Assembly: GCF_001638985.1 (NCBI RefSeq)
Contig: NW_017265135.1
Coordinates: 921,223 to 985,222, forward strand
Source: Phycomyces blakesleeanus NRRL 1555(-)
Lineage: Eukaryota > Mucoromycota > Mucoromycetes > Mucorales > Phycomycetaceae
Direction of reading: 5' to 3'
DNA length: 64,000 bases
This document shows, piece by piece, positions 12,126-23,159 of the stretch. The notes below the pieces were generated by a model. The model had not been told where the DNA came from and ran no database searches. It was given only the letters and a program-made list of their open reading frames with translations. The position numbers and the translations under genes were made by a program. Every line of letters starts with the position of its first letter. The first letter of the stretch is position 1.

Positions 12126-13852
12126 CGTTAGTATTTGCACTCAAGCGTTTTCACAAGTATGTCTATGATTCTCACTTTACCTTGTACACGGATCACAAGG
12201 CATTGACATATCTTCACACCCAACGTGTTGCGAATCTGATGATGATCGCATGGATGGACACGATTTTACAGTATGACTTTAAGATCGTTCATTTGCCTGG
12301 TGTTTCGAATGTGCTTCCTGATGCGTTGTCACGTTTATCTGAAGAGACTGAAACATTATCAAATGAACTGGGTGGGGATAGTGTGGTTAGATCCATCATG
12401 AGAAATAGTGCTGTCACTATGGAACCGCTACCAGACATCTTGAGTGGTGAGTACTTTACTCCTCCCACAGAAAATGAAAGGAATAAGTTATTAGTTGAAG
12501 AACATTTGAAAGGTCATTTTGGTGTAGAAGCTATACTACATGCCTTAAAGAGAAAAGGTATCTATTGGACCAGCTTGAAGAGTCAAGCAAATGATCTTAT
12601 ACAATCGTGTATACAGTGTCAACGTCATAATATCACAAGAAAAGGTTACAATCCTTTAAGACCTGTGACTGCAACACTTCCTGGTGACAGTTGGGGAATA
12701 GATCTGGCTGGGCCATTTACAACGTCGACTAGAGGAAATGAGTACTTGTTAGTGATGATAGACATCGCAAGCAAATTTTATGTATTGCATACCATACCTG
12801 ATAAAAGGGCAGCTACGATTGCGTTACAAGTACTGGACGTCATTAGTACATGGGGTCCGATGAGAAAGTTGCAGAGTGATTTTGGATGGGAGTTTGTGAA
12901 CTCGCTGATGACATGTATAAAAGAGAATGTTGGTTTTGAACATGCATTGATTTCGCAGTACCATCCTAGAGCTAATGGTGCAAGTGAAAGAGCTGTCCAG
13001 TCGGCAGTGAACACCATTAAAAAACAAATAGTTGGTAATGTCGCTGATTGGGATCAGAAGGTGCCATCTGCGCAGTTGTTTTTGAATAGCAAGTATAATG
13101 CTAGGACTAAGAGTACGCCATTCTCGTTAATGTTTGGAAGGAATCCAAATGACTTTGTCGATTTTAGTAAAGAAAAGGATAGTGCAACTGCTGAACAGAT
13201 TCAGAAAGAGTTGCAAGAAAAAATTAAAAGAATGACTGAGATAGTCTACCCTGCCGTGTTTGAACACGTAAAGCATGTCACAGAAAAGCAAAAGGAACGC
13301 TTTGATGGAAGTCACAAAATGATAGATCTGGTTCCAGGAACCACGGTAATGATTTTGGTGACAGAAAAACAGAATAAATTAGATCCGAAGTATAAGGGAT
13401 TCTACACTGTTGTTAGAAAGACTGCTGCCAATACTTATGTATTGAAAAATGAAAAGGGATTTTTAGAACCAAGGAATTATCCTCCTTCTTTATTGAAAAA
13501 AGTTTCTGACAAGGTATTAGAGCAAAAGAATGACTTTTTTGAAGTCGAAGCAATTATTGGGCACATAAAAGATGACAAGAACAATTATTTGTATAGATGC
13601 AAATGGTTGGATTATGATGAGTCTCACGATACCTGGGAGCCAGAGGATCATTTTACCGATCCTAAGTTCATAAAGGAATACTGGCAAAGAATTGGTGAAG
13701 CTCCAGAAGGTATCAAAGACATCAATAAGGCCAATAAGAAATTATTAAAGGATATGAAAGTTGCATATTCCGCACCTAAAGAAAATTCAGGTACTAAAAG
13801 GAAGAATTATGCAAAGACAGCTTATCAAAAGAAGAAACACAGTAAGGTCTAA
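12065..13852 (+). pseudogene. pol: Ty3-1 RNase H, integrase and chromodomain
   Basis: Continues pol in the shifted frame. RNase H has YSATKRELLALVFALKRF and LYTDHKAL. The integrase H2C2 zinc domain is HLKGHFG...IQSCIQCQRH. The integrase core shows GIDLAGPF, LQSDFGWEF and ASERAV, supplying the D, D, E residues. The C-terminal chromodomain, about residues 495-555 here, reads VEAIIGHIKDD..YRCKWLDYD.SHDTWEPEDHF, with the aromatic and WEP features of chromovirus integrases. These domains steer integration to modified histones in related elements. A Lys-rich tail ends at TAA 13850. The element was probably once one gag-pol ORF; the A-run frameshift makes it a pseudogene unless it is a sequencing error. 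Confidence 0.92.
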
Positions 13853-13961
13853 ATAAAGAGTTATTTAAGTACCACAGTACTCGTTTAAAATAAAAAAAAA
13901 AAAAAGAATAAGCTGATCAGAAGAATTGCATAGAGTACTTGAACGGTATTTAGTTAATACC

Positions 13962-13974
13962 TGGGTGGGGATAA
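13962..13974 (+). other. Polypurine tract of Ty3-1
   Basis: TGGGTGGGGATAA directly abuts the 3' LTR start at 13975. Position and purine bias fit the plus-strand primer of LTR retrotransposons. Confidence 0.7.
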
Positions 13975-14517
13975 TGTGGTGATCCAGACACTCGGATGTT
14001 GGATTTATCACATATAAGAACATATTCATATTGGAATAGCGTAGTAGCTATCATCTTGTCAGTATAAAATATATATAAACGATTAAGTAATCAGCCCAAT
14101 AATTATTACAGTTAGTACTGTAGATAATATCTTAAAGATTGTTAAGATAATTATATCATACTTCCAGATAAACTGTGTCAGATCGATATGGAGCTAATTT
14201 AGTAGGAAGTCCTAAAGCTCTAGTATAAAAGAAAAAAGAATAGCTAAGAGCTAAAGAAGTACGATTTATGACTTGATGTCATAATTGTAACATTGACACT
14301 AGTTAAGCAATAAATACACTCTAATAACCAAATATAGTAAAGGAAGAAAGCCTTAAGAAACTAAGACGTAATGACAAGAGCAGATTGTGTTTTCTTATAA
14401 AAAGGGACACTTTTTATTTATGAATAAGGACAACTTATAGACAGTCTCAAAGTATTTCTATACATCTCTATTATCAAATATTTTATTTTTCTATTGTTTC
14501 GTATCTGAAATACCACA
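13975..14517 (+). repeat. 3' LTR of Ty3-1
   Basis: A 543-bp copy of 8390-8932, with ends TGTGGTG and TACCACA, followed by TSD GGTCT (14518-14522). Differences from the 5' LTR cluster near 14425-14440, where the 5' copy has an A-run. Confidence 0.95.
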
Positions 14518-14576
14518 GGTCTCCTCCACTCACAGCAAGTGTCAAGCCTGCTCGCAAGAGAAGCCAAAAATCATAG

Positions 14577-15707
14577 TTTGGCTGCTGTGATTGGCTGAGT
14601 TTGATTTTTTTAGTCTGTCTTTAGTGCATTTTTTTTTCTTATCTCGTCATTTTTCTTTTTATGTTTTTTATTCCTTTTTTCTTTTATATAAAAAATTTAT
14701 TGACCTCTTTCATATGATTGCTAATGTTGTGATTACAAGAATTTGAGGCTAATGTACAGCATCTATAATTCTGCTACATTCAAATATAAAAGAAAATAGT
14801 ATATAGCCTTTTTTTTGAGAGAAAAATTAATAGTAATATTTTTGTACTGATATATTATATTTGGAAATTGTTCTATTATATGTAAGTATATTGAGTAGAA
14901 TAAACACTTTGAGCTTTCTAATAAGATGCTCATTCCAGTTGTATCAATCAGATTCAAATTAGCTTTATATTACATGACTTGAATCTTTGCTCAAGTTTTT
15001 CTTCTTCTACAATAACAACTTTCTATAGTGCTTATGTTTTATTGCTTTTCTTATATATAGATCTTAAATATTAATACATTCTTTAATATATATATATTCT
15101 TAGAATAAATGTTTATTTTACTGAACAAGTAAGCATATTATATAAAGGTAAGCATTATAATAATATTATATGTATTTATTTATTTTAAGTTTTTTCTCTG
15201 ATATTAGTATATTTGTAGAAATCAGTAAAAAATAATAAGTACTATCTAAGATATATTAGAATATCCAAAGTATATGAAATAAAATTTGAATAGTAATGTT
15301 TTACTGCATACATTTTTCAGTAGCTAAAGAGAACTATTTTTTATTGCAAGTGACCAATAGAATTGTTTTTTCATTATTACTATTATTATTATTATTTTTA
15401 TTTAAAAAAACATACATTGAAATAAAGATTCAATTCAATTAAACCTGATCCAATACTGTATAATAAAAAACAGACCATTCTGTTAAAGCTGCAAAGGAAA
15501 AACAAGATGTTGTACTAGAATTGAAAGCAATAGAACAAAAGAAAGAATGTAATAGAGAAAAGGAAGGACACTTGATTTTTTTTGAAAAAACAGTAACAGT
15601 GCCTGTTTTGGCCTTATACAGAGTCATAACTGCCATTTTTTATTAAGTAAAAAATGGTAGTTATGTTATCAAAGTGGTAATATGTTACCATTTTCTCTGC
15701 GGTAGTG
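14577..15707. other. Right subterminal region of element E
   Basis: A non-coding AT-rich stretch between the companion gene stop and the right terminus. The motif TAACTGCCATTTTTT and its reverse recur near the end, including a hairpin at 15625-15665. The same motif lies near the left end (~2204), as expected for the subterminal transposase-binding repeats of CACTA elements. Confidence 0.5.
15625..15665. repeat. 18-bp inverted repeat hairpin
   Basis: CATAACTGCCATTTTTTA pairs with TAAAAAATGGTAGTTATG across a 5-nt loop, with one mismatch. It is built from E's subterminal motif in opposite orientations. Confidence 0.7.
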
Positions 15708-15779
15708 AGCGAGATATAATTAGGGATTTGAGTATAAGGGGTATTAGAAACGAGATTTTCTAAGAAACCTGGGGGACTA

Positions 15780-15906
15780 CTCCTGTCTCTCGAAACATGT
15801 CATCTGGTCGACTCACCATTGATATCAATATCCACAAGTACAGTACCACCTGTCATGGCTAACTGCTGGACCAAACTACCAAAGAGACCCACTGTCTGGT
15901 GCCTTT
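15780..15906 (-). repeat. R3 5'-end fragment upstream of tRNA-Ser
   Basis: The reverse complement matches 58385-58501, the start of a second R3 copy. The peptide-level match is TVGLFGSLVQQLAMTGG against TVGSFSGLVQQ.AMTGG. The segment also resembles the beginning of R3 at 53609 (VSLFGEFLQQFVM). Its R3-start edge is 55 bp upstream of tRNA-Ser, the same geometry as the R3 copies next to tRNA-His and tRNA-Glu. It is cut off on its inner side near element E's terminus. Confidence 0.6.
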
Positions 15907-15961
15907 CACCAAAAATAAGCTTATGTAATATTATTTTACAATATTTGTAGCAGATCAAGAA

Positions 15962-16043
15962 GTCGCTTTGGCGGAGTGGTTAACGCGGTGCCCTGCTAAG
16001 GCATTGTCCTTTGGACGCGCAGGTTCGAATCCTGCAGGCGACG
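15962..16043 (+). tRNA. tRNA-Ser (GCT)
   Basis: Acceptor stem GTCGCTT/AGGCGAC with one G-T pair, anticodon loop CTGCTAA (anticodon GCT), a long variable arm typical of tRNA-Ser, and T arm CAGG-TTCGAAT-CCTG. The 82-nt length fits a class II tRNA. No intron is seen. Confidence 0.93.
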
Positions 16044-16049
16044 TTTTTT
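16044..16049 (+). terminator. Pol III terminator of tRNA-Ser
   Basis: Six T residues immediately follow the discriminator base, the normal RNA polymerase III stop signal. Confidence 0.8.
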
Positions 16050-16103
16050 ACACACGAATTATATGTGTTGTGCTTAATTTTGGTGATACAGGATTTGTCA
16101 TGC

Positions 16104-16353
16104 TGTCGTTCCCAATCTGGGTTGGTATTCCTTTTACTAAAAGTCAAAAGGTCAAACCCACTGGGAATCAAGGAGTATATGTAAAATCAAAGAGAGGATA
16201 AAAGATATTTTTTATTGATATGCATTGAATTGTCTTATATGGTTTTCTAAACTAATACTGTGGTTAATGCTCAGGAAGATATTACTGCCCATAAAGAAGT
16301 ACTGCAGTTAATTATTTTCAGATTTTATAAATTCATCAAAATAATGTCTGACA
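16104..16353 (-). repeat. Solo LTR2 downstream of tRNA-Ser
   Basis: The 250-bp unit runs from TGTCGTTCCC to ATGTCTGACA. It matches the LTRs of Ty3-2 at 48079-48440 and 53124-53459, with an internal deletion. No internal sequence adjoins it and no clear TSD remains. It starts 61 bp past the tRNA 3' end. Confidence 0.8.
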
Positions 16354-16784
16354 ATAATTGCCATACCCAAATTTTTGTCAACTAATCAGAATGATGATTA
16401 TACAGAATTCTCTTTTGAGAATAACAACCAAAGTGATTTCCTTTTGCTTACACACTATGGGAAAAAACTTGGGATTTTCGAATTTGTGACTTTCTTTTCG
16501 GTCTATAATAATTAAAAAATCATCAAAAATTCAAAATGAAACAAGAAAGTCTCTGTTTTTTGAAAAGGTTGACAAAAGGCAAATTGAATATCAAAAATTA
16601 AATCTCCTGATAGACAAAAGTACATTTTAACTACAGATTTTATATTTTTAGTAGATATAGATTGCAACTGATGACTATTAAAAGTCAGAGGTAAAAGAGA
16701 GAAAAATATCTAAACATATTTTATCCTCCCAGCAAAAAGTTAAGACAATTCGAAAAAAAAATGTATTACACAAAACAAACCAAA

Positions 16785-19594
16785 TTATATGTCTATATGA
16801 TAACCAAGCAACAATTTTGGCCCATGGTTCAGTTCCAGCCAGATAATATACTGTCCATTAGTGGCTGTAGACATCACCAAGCCAATCAGCTCTTTTACAT
16901 CAACCAAATGAACAATCTTTGGCTTTGTGAGTACATTTGTCACAACAGGAATTCCATTTGTTTCATGGATGACATATATCTGAACAAGAGCAAGCAGCCA
17001 CCTCTTGTTGTTGAGCTTGTGCTCAAAGAAAACGACGACCTTCCCAAAGAAATCCTTATAGATTAGAGAGTAGCTCTGCCCAATGTTGCAGTTCTCATCA
17101 ACCTGAATCTGTAATCTAATGTTATGTGCCTCCCTTACACAATTTTGGTTGAGTGCAGAGTCAATCACACAACCATTGTCAAATGCCTTGCAGCTAGTTT
17201 GTATAGCTGGTTCAATCATGCTACACTCTTCCCCCTTTGATTTGTAAAAGTCTTCAAGAAGTTTTGAAAGATATGAAATGCCTTCAAAACTATCTCAAAT
17301 CGTTCTATTCCTCAAAGGCCCCCAGAACTCAATATAAGACCCAGCACCAACACGTTCACCTTCACCTGTCATTGGCCAACCAGCAGAGGAATCTTTGTAT
17401 GCAAGAAGTCTTGCTGCTATCTTTGCCTTTGTGCGCTCTACCTGTCTGGTCTGTGTCAAGCCAAGCATGATATTGCCAGTATTGGTTCCAGTGGCAGAGT
17501 TACTCTTAATGACATTAGAGTACTTGCTGATTGCTCTTTCTACTGATCTAGTACTGTATGATCTTGGCAGGCCAAATGATTTGATCATATCTGGGTAGTT
17601 TTGTAAGAGGTGCTGGTTAATGGTGAAAACCTTAAGATCGATCTTGTTCTTGGCAAGCAGAGTCTCAAGATACACATTCCATTCAACAAGTTCTCTAAGA
17701 TAGAAGTTAGTATATATTTTTAAAAAAGAATAACAAATAATGATATTTAATATATCTTTTTATTGAGGCTTGTTCCTCTGCTGATAACTCCCAGCTCATG
17801 AGTAAATTGCACACTTGTACAAGGCCAAGCAATGTCTTCTGTGCAGGTATATTTCTTATCTGCTCTGCTACTAGAGTCGGAACAATGAACAGAAAGAAGT
17901 CTGCCCAGTCTACTGCCTTAAAGTATCTTGCATTCTTTGATATATCTCTCCAAGCACCATAGAATGATGTTGGGATTGTTTTCCTTGTCAATGCCATTGC
18001 TGCACCTATCTCTTTCTGAACTTCAACAGAGAGAACAAGCAGATGCTTTTTTCTGTACTTGCCAGTGACGAGCCCCCAGACCTGTTTTGCTACACCATGG
18101 CAAATACTGTGCATTTCATCCAAGACGAAGAAATATGGCCCAGAGAATGCATCCAATGTTGCAAGTGGTGATTGCCATGTAAGTCCTCTTTGGCTGGACT
18201 CATCTGTCTCACGGAAATCATGGGAGCTCCCCAGTATATGTATGGCAGTGGCTGGTGACATATGGAAATACTGACTGTGGCCAGGAGATTAACCAACAAC
18301 ATGACAGATTCTGCAGCCATCTTTGCTCATGTGGCCAACATGACATGCTAGCTTTGTCAGAGCTGGGATATCACCCGTTGCCATTAACACATAGACCTTA
18401 GCCTTGATAGTTTCTGTGGCTGTTTTGACAACCATTCCTTTGGACTGCCACACACAGAGATCTCTGACAATTGGTCTCATAAATGACCAGAAGTCAGTGT
18501 GTGCCTTGGGCCCAGGAATCATGGCAAGCTGTACCATTCTTTTTCTTTTGTACCAGATCATTGGATTCAAGTTCAAGATGGTGGCATGGACAATTGTTAC
18601 TGATCCGGGAACATTGTGAGGAGCAAACCCATCCACAGACAGCAAAATTGCAATGTTATCAATTCCCGAGAAGAGATGCTTCTTAGACTGGTAGGCCTGA
18701 CCATCAAATACATCAGACTTTGTGCCATCTTGACTTGGCTCGTGGTGGTAACAGCAGCACATCTCTGTTCTGGTGCTATCATTGGCCAAACAGAGAGCAA
18801 GTTGTCTGCCCAGAGGAAGTTGAACCATGATTCTTGCAGGAACCAACATACCATTGTCTTGGGCACTCTTGTAGCAATCTTCATTGCAATGCAAGCACTC
18901 GGTTTTATTTGCATCAAACAATATACAGCCATTGCAGCAAATGTCATATTTCTTCTACTTTATTCTGGAGAAACACTTAAGAAGCTTTTTACCGAGATAA
19001 GATATGCATGCTCTATATGTGCTTGTAGAGCTAGCAAGAATCTTGTTGAAGTGGCTGGCAATCTTTTCATAGGCATTACAAGAAATGCCAAACTCCTTGA
19101 CAATTTGAATAAATTCCAGGTTCTTTACATCATTGGTACTGGGAGTGGGGAGAGGTTGGCTGATGTCAAACACCAAAGGTGCAGTTGCATCTTCGATTTC
19201 TTTCATGGCAGTTGATTCCTTCATGGTATTATCATGTTCCATATCAGCATCATACTTTAATAAGGTAAATAGTAATCAGTATAATGACTTTATACTATAT
19301 ATATCTATAACTTACCATGGGCTCATCATTTTCTATTCTGTCAACAATATCTATATTTTCATCACTGATCATATTAATCTCTCCACTGTTTTTTTACCAA
19401 AGTATCCAGATAATTAATATATTATCTATCTTTTTGTATTTTAGTTTTTAATAAGTTTACTCAACAATCAAACTTGGGGCTGGTGCTGGTATAGACTGAA
19501 TTTCAACAGAGAGAGAAACGTCTTGGATGAAAGATCCATTGATAGCTGCATCTACCAGCTTTTTAAGACATCTATTTTGATATTTAATAGCATT
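16785..19594 (-). pseudogene. Tnp2-type CACTA transposase of element F, main part
   Basis: Homologous along its length to element E's transposase. In order it shows a Cys-rich motif CCNGC...CLHCNEDC, DVFDGQAYQ, LSVDGFAPHNVPGS, the Tnp2 core AMIPGPKAHTDF and ATGDIPALTKLACHVGHMSKDGCRICH, then FSGPYFFVLDEMHSICHGVAK, AVDWADFFLFIVPTLV and a C-terminal domain ending at 16785. Acidic residues in these blocks are candidates for the DDE triad but I cannot assign them firmly. In-frame stops are TAG 18955, TAA 18289 and TGA 17295. The N-terminal finger continues on the far side of element A at 26273-26344. The enzyme would mobilise CACTATGGG-ended elements; this copy is dead. Confidence 0.78.
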
Positions 19595-19765
19595 CACTAG
19601 AAAAACATACGGGAATTACCATGTACAAAGTTATATTATAACAATAGAAAATCTGGGGTATTTTTTCATTTCAGCTTTTTTTGTGTGTTCAAGATGAAAA
19701 CACTGTTTTCCGGTTTTCTATTGGCTTGGATACAACAGGCAAAAATATTATTTATTATTATTATT

Positions 19766-19840
19766 ATAAAGACATAACAATTCATTATAAAGACATAACA
19801 ATTCATTATAAAGACATAACAATTCATTATAAAGACATAG
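19766..19840 (+). repeat. 21-bp tandem repeat upstream of transposase A
   Basis: Three and a half copies of ATAAAGACATAACAATTCATT lie between A's left terminus and its transposase start (19909). Placement in the promoter/subterminal region suggests binding sites, but this is inference. Confidence 0.85.
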
Positions 19841-19908
19841 TAAATTTAGTAAACGTTGTATTTGTTTCCTTTTTCTCTTAACACTTCAAAGTAAAAATAA
19901 ATAAACAT

Positions 19909-22900
19909 TATGTCCACAATTCCTGAACTCTACAACAAAAAGTGCCATTGTGCTGGATGTAGTCAGAACGATCTCGGCTATAGTTTTGTTGCCAGAAGAA
20001 CTGCTCAACATCATAACAAAAGGGCAAGACTAAATGCCATAAGATGTGAAAGGGGTACAATATTTGAATTTATTTAATTGTATTGTAATCCATGAAATAA
20101 TGTGTTGTAATAGACATGTCTACCCAAAGAAATATGATGGAGGTCGATGATGAACGTAAGATTTATTTAATTCAGATACTGTTAGATATTAACCAAGTGT
20201 TATATTCTAAATGTAGCTATCTTAACCCATCAACTCGGGGCCCTGAAAGAATTGTACACTCAGACAAACTCACCCATTTGGGAAGGAGCTTCAATGTCTG
20301 ACACTGAAGACGTTTTCATTACTAATGACGCAATCAGCAATGGTGACAATGATGACAGTGGAAGCAACAACAATGAAATCAGTGAAGACAAAAGCAAAGA
20401 CAATGTTATTGAGCTCGACAACAATGAATTGAATAGTGAAGGTCAGTTAGTGTTAAAAATTTTAAAAAAAAAGCGTTAATTTTTTTTTTATAATAGACCC
20501 TTTTGCCACCCCCGATATGCCCCAGAACCCAGTGCACAGGTTCATTGCTACTTTTGTGGTGATGTTCGCTTCCCACTATGTGGTTGACAAGGGCGCCATT
20601 GTCTTGATCGAGTTCATCAACAAGCTTTTGACAATTTATGAGCAGGATTTCCAACTGCCCTTGAGCCTTCCTGGTCTTCAGCGCATGACAGGTTTCTCAG
20701 CCATGACCAAAGGCATAAAGAAATTTGTTGTGTGTCAGGATTGTCACAAGGTGTACGAAGAAAGTGCATCTGTCCCGTCTCATTGCGATTTTGTAAAGCT
20801 TGGTGCACACTCTTCTTGCAACTGTCAATTGACGAAAACATCAGCATTGAGTGCTTTGGTGGCTAAGCATTCATACTTGTACCAGTCCGTCGTTAATACT
20901 TTACAAATGTTTTTTCTTTGTCCAGGATTTGAGGATAAAATTAGATATTGGAATCATAAGCTGAAGATGGTGGATACGATATGTGACATATATGACAGTG
21001 CCATGTGGAAGGAGCTCAAAGACAAAGATGGCATGCAATTCACAAAGGATTTGCATTCATTAATGTTGACTCTCAACATTGACTGGTTTCAACCTTTTGA
21101 TAACGTCACACACTCGACTGGTGCCATATACCTGGTAGTAAACAATCTGCCTTGCAATGAAAGATACAAGCCAGAGAACACACTTCTTGTAGAATTGATG
21201 CCTGGCCCGAAGGAACCCAAATCTGAAGAGATAAACCATTATCTCCAGCCTATGGTAGATGATCTGATAAGATTGTATGAGGGACTGGCAATCCCAACTT
21301 TTGAGTGTCCTAGTGGTGTCCGCGTCTGTGCTGCATTGATGATGGTGGCCTGTGACATCCCGGCAGCAGGAAAGACAAGTGGGTTCACCTTGCACAACAG
21401 TACATGCACATGTTACAAGTGCAACAGACATTTCCCTCGCTTGGAAAACGGTGTCAATGTTGACTTTCGTGGGTTTGACTTCTCTCGGTGGGTGCTTCGT
21501 GACGGTGTAGAGAACAGGTTGCATGCTGAGGAGTGGGAAAGTGCTAGTACCCCCTCAGAAAGGCATTGGCTGGAGGTCGAAAATGGTGTTCGATGGTTGC
21601 AGTTGCATTGCCTTGGATACCTTGATCTAGTACGTGGAACGATCATCGATCCCATGCATAATTTATTCCTGGGAATGCCTAAAAGATTGATGGATTGTTG
21701 GATCAAAGACGAAGACATTCAAGATGGCAATTTTGCAGCAATGCAGAAGACTGCAGAAACGATGATTGTGCCTGGTGGATACACCTCTTTGAACTCGAAA
21801 ATAGGAAAGCAGTTTTTGTATATGAAGGCAGACGAGTAGAAGTCATGGGTGCTTGTATACTCGCCAGTTCTGTTGAAAGATGTTCTTGCAAAAGGCAGAT
21901 TCAAAAACTGGATTAACTTTGTTGATGCATGCCGCCTGTTGATCAAGCCAATGATCACGTTCGATGAAGTCAACACTGCCCATCAGTTCCTTCAAACTTT
22001 TTGCACCAGATGTGACAAGCTGTACAACACCGAAATCCTCACCTGTAATATGCACCTACACTTCCATCTTCGAGATACAATTTGTGATTTTGGACCAGTG
22101 TACGGTTATTAACTATTCAGGTTTGAGCGGTTTAACAGGTTGTTGAAAAATTTGAAGACAAACAGGAAGATCGGGTTTGAAGAAACATTTATGAAGAAAT
22201 TTATTGAAGATGTGCACAAAGACGATCTTGTCAACAGTTTCCTTCAGAGTACCCGCCAGACATCTGCATTTCCTCTCCTTACCAAACTCACTTCTTCCTT
22301 TACACCCGCCACCATTCCATCCATCTGTCAACGTACCTTCCGCATACAGTCATTTGTCAAGGCTTCTGAAGATCCAAATGTACTTGTAAAAGGCAACGAA
22401 CCTCTTCCTCCTTCTGCATTCCCTCTATCATTAAAATCCGCTACCACAATGAGTGACATTCACTATGTTCATCTCTTACAATACTACAAAGTTGCGTACA
22501 ACAATGAACAATTAGTTCACTTTCAACAAGCGTTGGAATCACCATACTTTGTCAACAATACAATCACCCTGTTGAAATACATCAACATCCTTGGGCAGGT
22601 CTACAAGGGTAAAGGTGAATCTGGAAGTCGTGGCTCTCTTGTACAAGCAAAGTTCATTGGAAGTACTGGTGAGTATATCATCACATACACGGGTCAAATA
22701 CAGTATATTTTCACTCATTCTTTCACTCCTCCACCCACCTCTTTATCCCTTACTCCCTTGCTCCGCACCCATCACCACCCAACGCAACTTCTTCACAATT
22801 CTCAACATACTTTTGCATTTATCAAATGGTACACACCCAAAAATGATAAATCGTGAGAGTACAAACATGTTGAAATCTGCTTTCCAACATTTTCTCCTGA

Positions 22901-23042
22901 AGATTTTCAATGTGTATTGTCAGTGCATAGAATTATGTTAGAAGTAGCAACTGCTGAGCATACAACACGCAGAAAAATAAAAAAGATGCTGGTTATTCCT
23001 TTGCCAAAAAAAACAATATATTTAAAAAATAATAAAATATAA
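19909..23042 (+). pseudogene. Family-1 Tnp2-type transposase of element A
   Basis: Four exons: 19909-20054, 20114-20155, 20217-20441 and 20497-23042, all with GT..AG introns. Exon 1 has the N-terminal cluster CHCAGC..ARRTAQHHNKR. An acidic linker is encoded by exon 3. Exon 4 carries the Tnp2 core: LTLNIDWFQPFD, GPKEPKSEEINHYLQP, MVACDIPAAGKTSGF..HNSTCTCYKCNR, TIIDPMHNLFLGMPKR and FERFN. Stops are TAG 21837 (DEW in relatives), TAA 22110 (YWLF in relatives) and TGA 22854. The conserved C-terminus continues to LVIPLPKK and TAA at 23040. Close relatives are B (intact), C and D. It is transcribed toward the companion gene, about 120 bp tail to tail. Confidence 0.85.
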
Positions 23043-23159
23043 CTCCCTTTTTTAAAGGCACACAGAAAAGAATAATCATAGTGTTTGTATTTATTGATAT
23101 ATTTATTATTGTCAGATGGAGGATGTGGAGGATGTAGAGGATAAGAAAACAAAATTTAT

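Larger units (their letters stand above)
8390..14517 (+). mobile_element. Full-length chromodomain Ty3 retrotransposon (Ty3-1)
   Basis: The 6128-bp element has two 543-bp LTRs (8390-8932, 13975-14517), TGTGG...CCACA ends and a perfect 5-bp target-site duplication GGTCT (8385-8389 and 14518-14522). By eye the LTRs differ at roughly 20 positions, so insertion is not very recent. Gag, protease, RT, RNase H, integrase and chromodomain are encoded in that order. Two lesions break the reading frame. No TGG-type tRNA primer site follows the 5' LTR, so self-priming as in the Tf1/sushi group is possible (inference). Confidence 0.95.
7413..14576 (+). pseudogene. Companion gene of element E, interrupted by Ty3
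   Basis: Divergent partner of E's transposase; I do not recognise its family. Exon 1 starts at the ATG at 7413 (MSNINTTLLNSIQNIE...), an amphipathic, probably coiled-coil N-terminus, with an in-frame TAA at 7563. An intron follows (GTAAGT..TTTGTAG). The next coding block runs from ~7651 and holds a basic segment; it is broken by TAG after VPQG and continues in another frame to ~8055. Later exons encode QDISDSSLYSPDMSETSD... and then, across an intron whose acceptor is at 8385, SPPLTASVKPARKRSQKS and stop (14576). The Ty3 element sits 4 nt into that last exon; removing it with one TSD copy gives an open exon. A similar N-terminus occurs in element F at 26682. Confidence 0.55.
2162..15707 (-). 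mobile_element. Family-2 CACTA element E (contains nested Ty3)
   Basis: The right end reads CACTACCGCAGAGAAAATGG on the minus strand (terminus 15707). The left end starts TACTACAGTGGG, one base off CACTA. In both, the motif ACATAACT(A/G)CCATTTTTT occurs 40-41 bp inside the terminus. Inside lie a Tnp2-type transposase pseudogene (minus) and a divergent companion gene (plus). The companion is split by a Ty3 retrotransposon at 8390-14517. Without the insert E is about 7.4 kb. Flanking triplets AAC/AGC are only a weak target-site duplication. The left boundary is the less certain one. Confidence 0.65.

Noticed and set aside
19701..19730. CACTGTTTTCCGG as left end of element A
   Set aside because: No inverted partner was found, and it lies inside the interval already bounded by CACTAG at 19595 with matching TSD.
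21837..22112. Alternative genetic code reading TAG/TAA/TGA as tryptophan
   Set aside because: All three stop codons occur at Trp positions in decayed copies while intact element B uses TGG there; mutation explains this better than reassignment.
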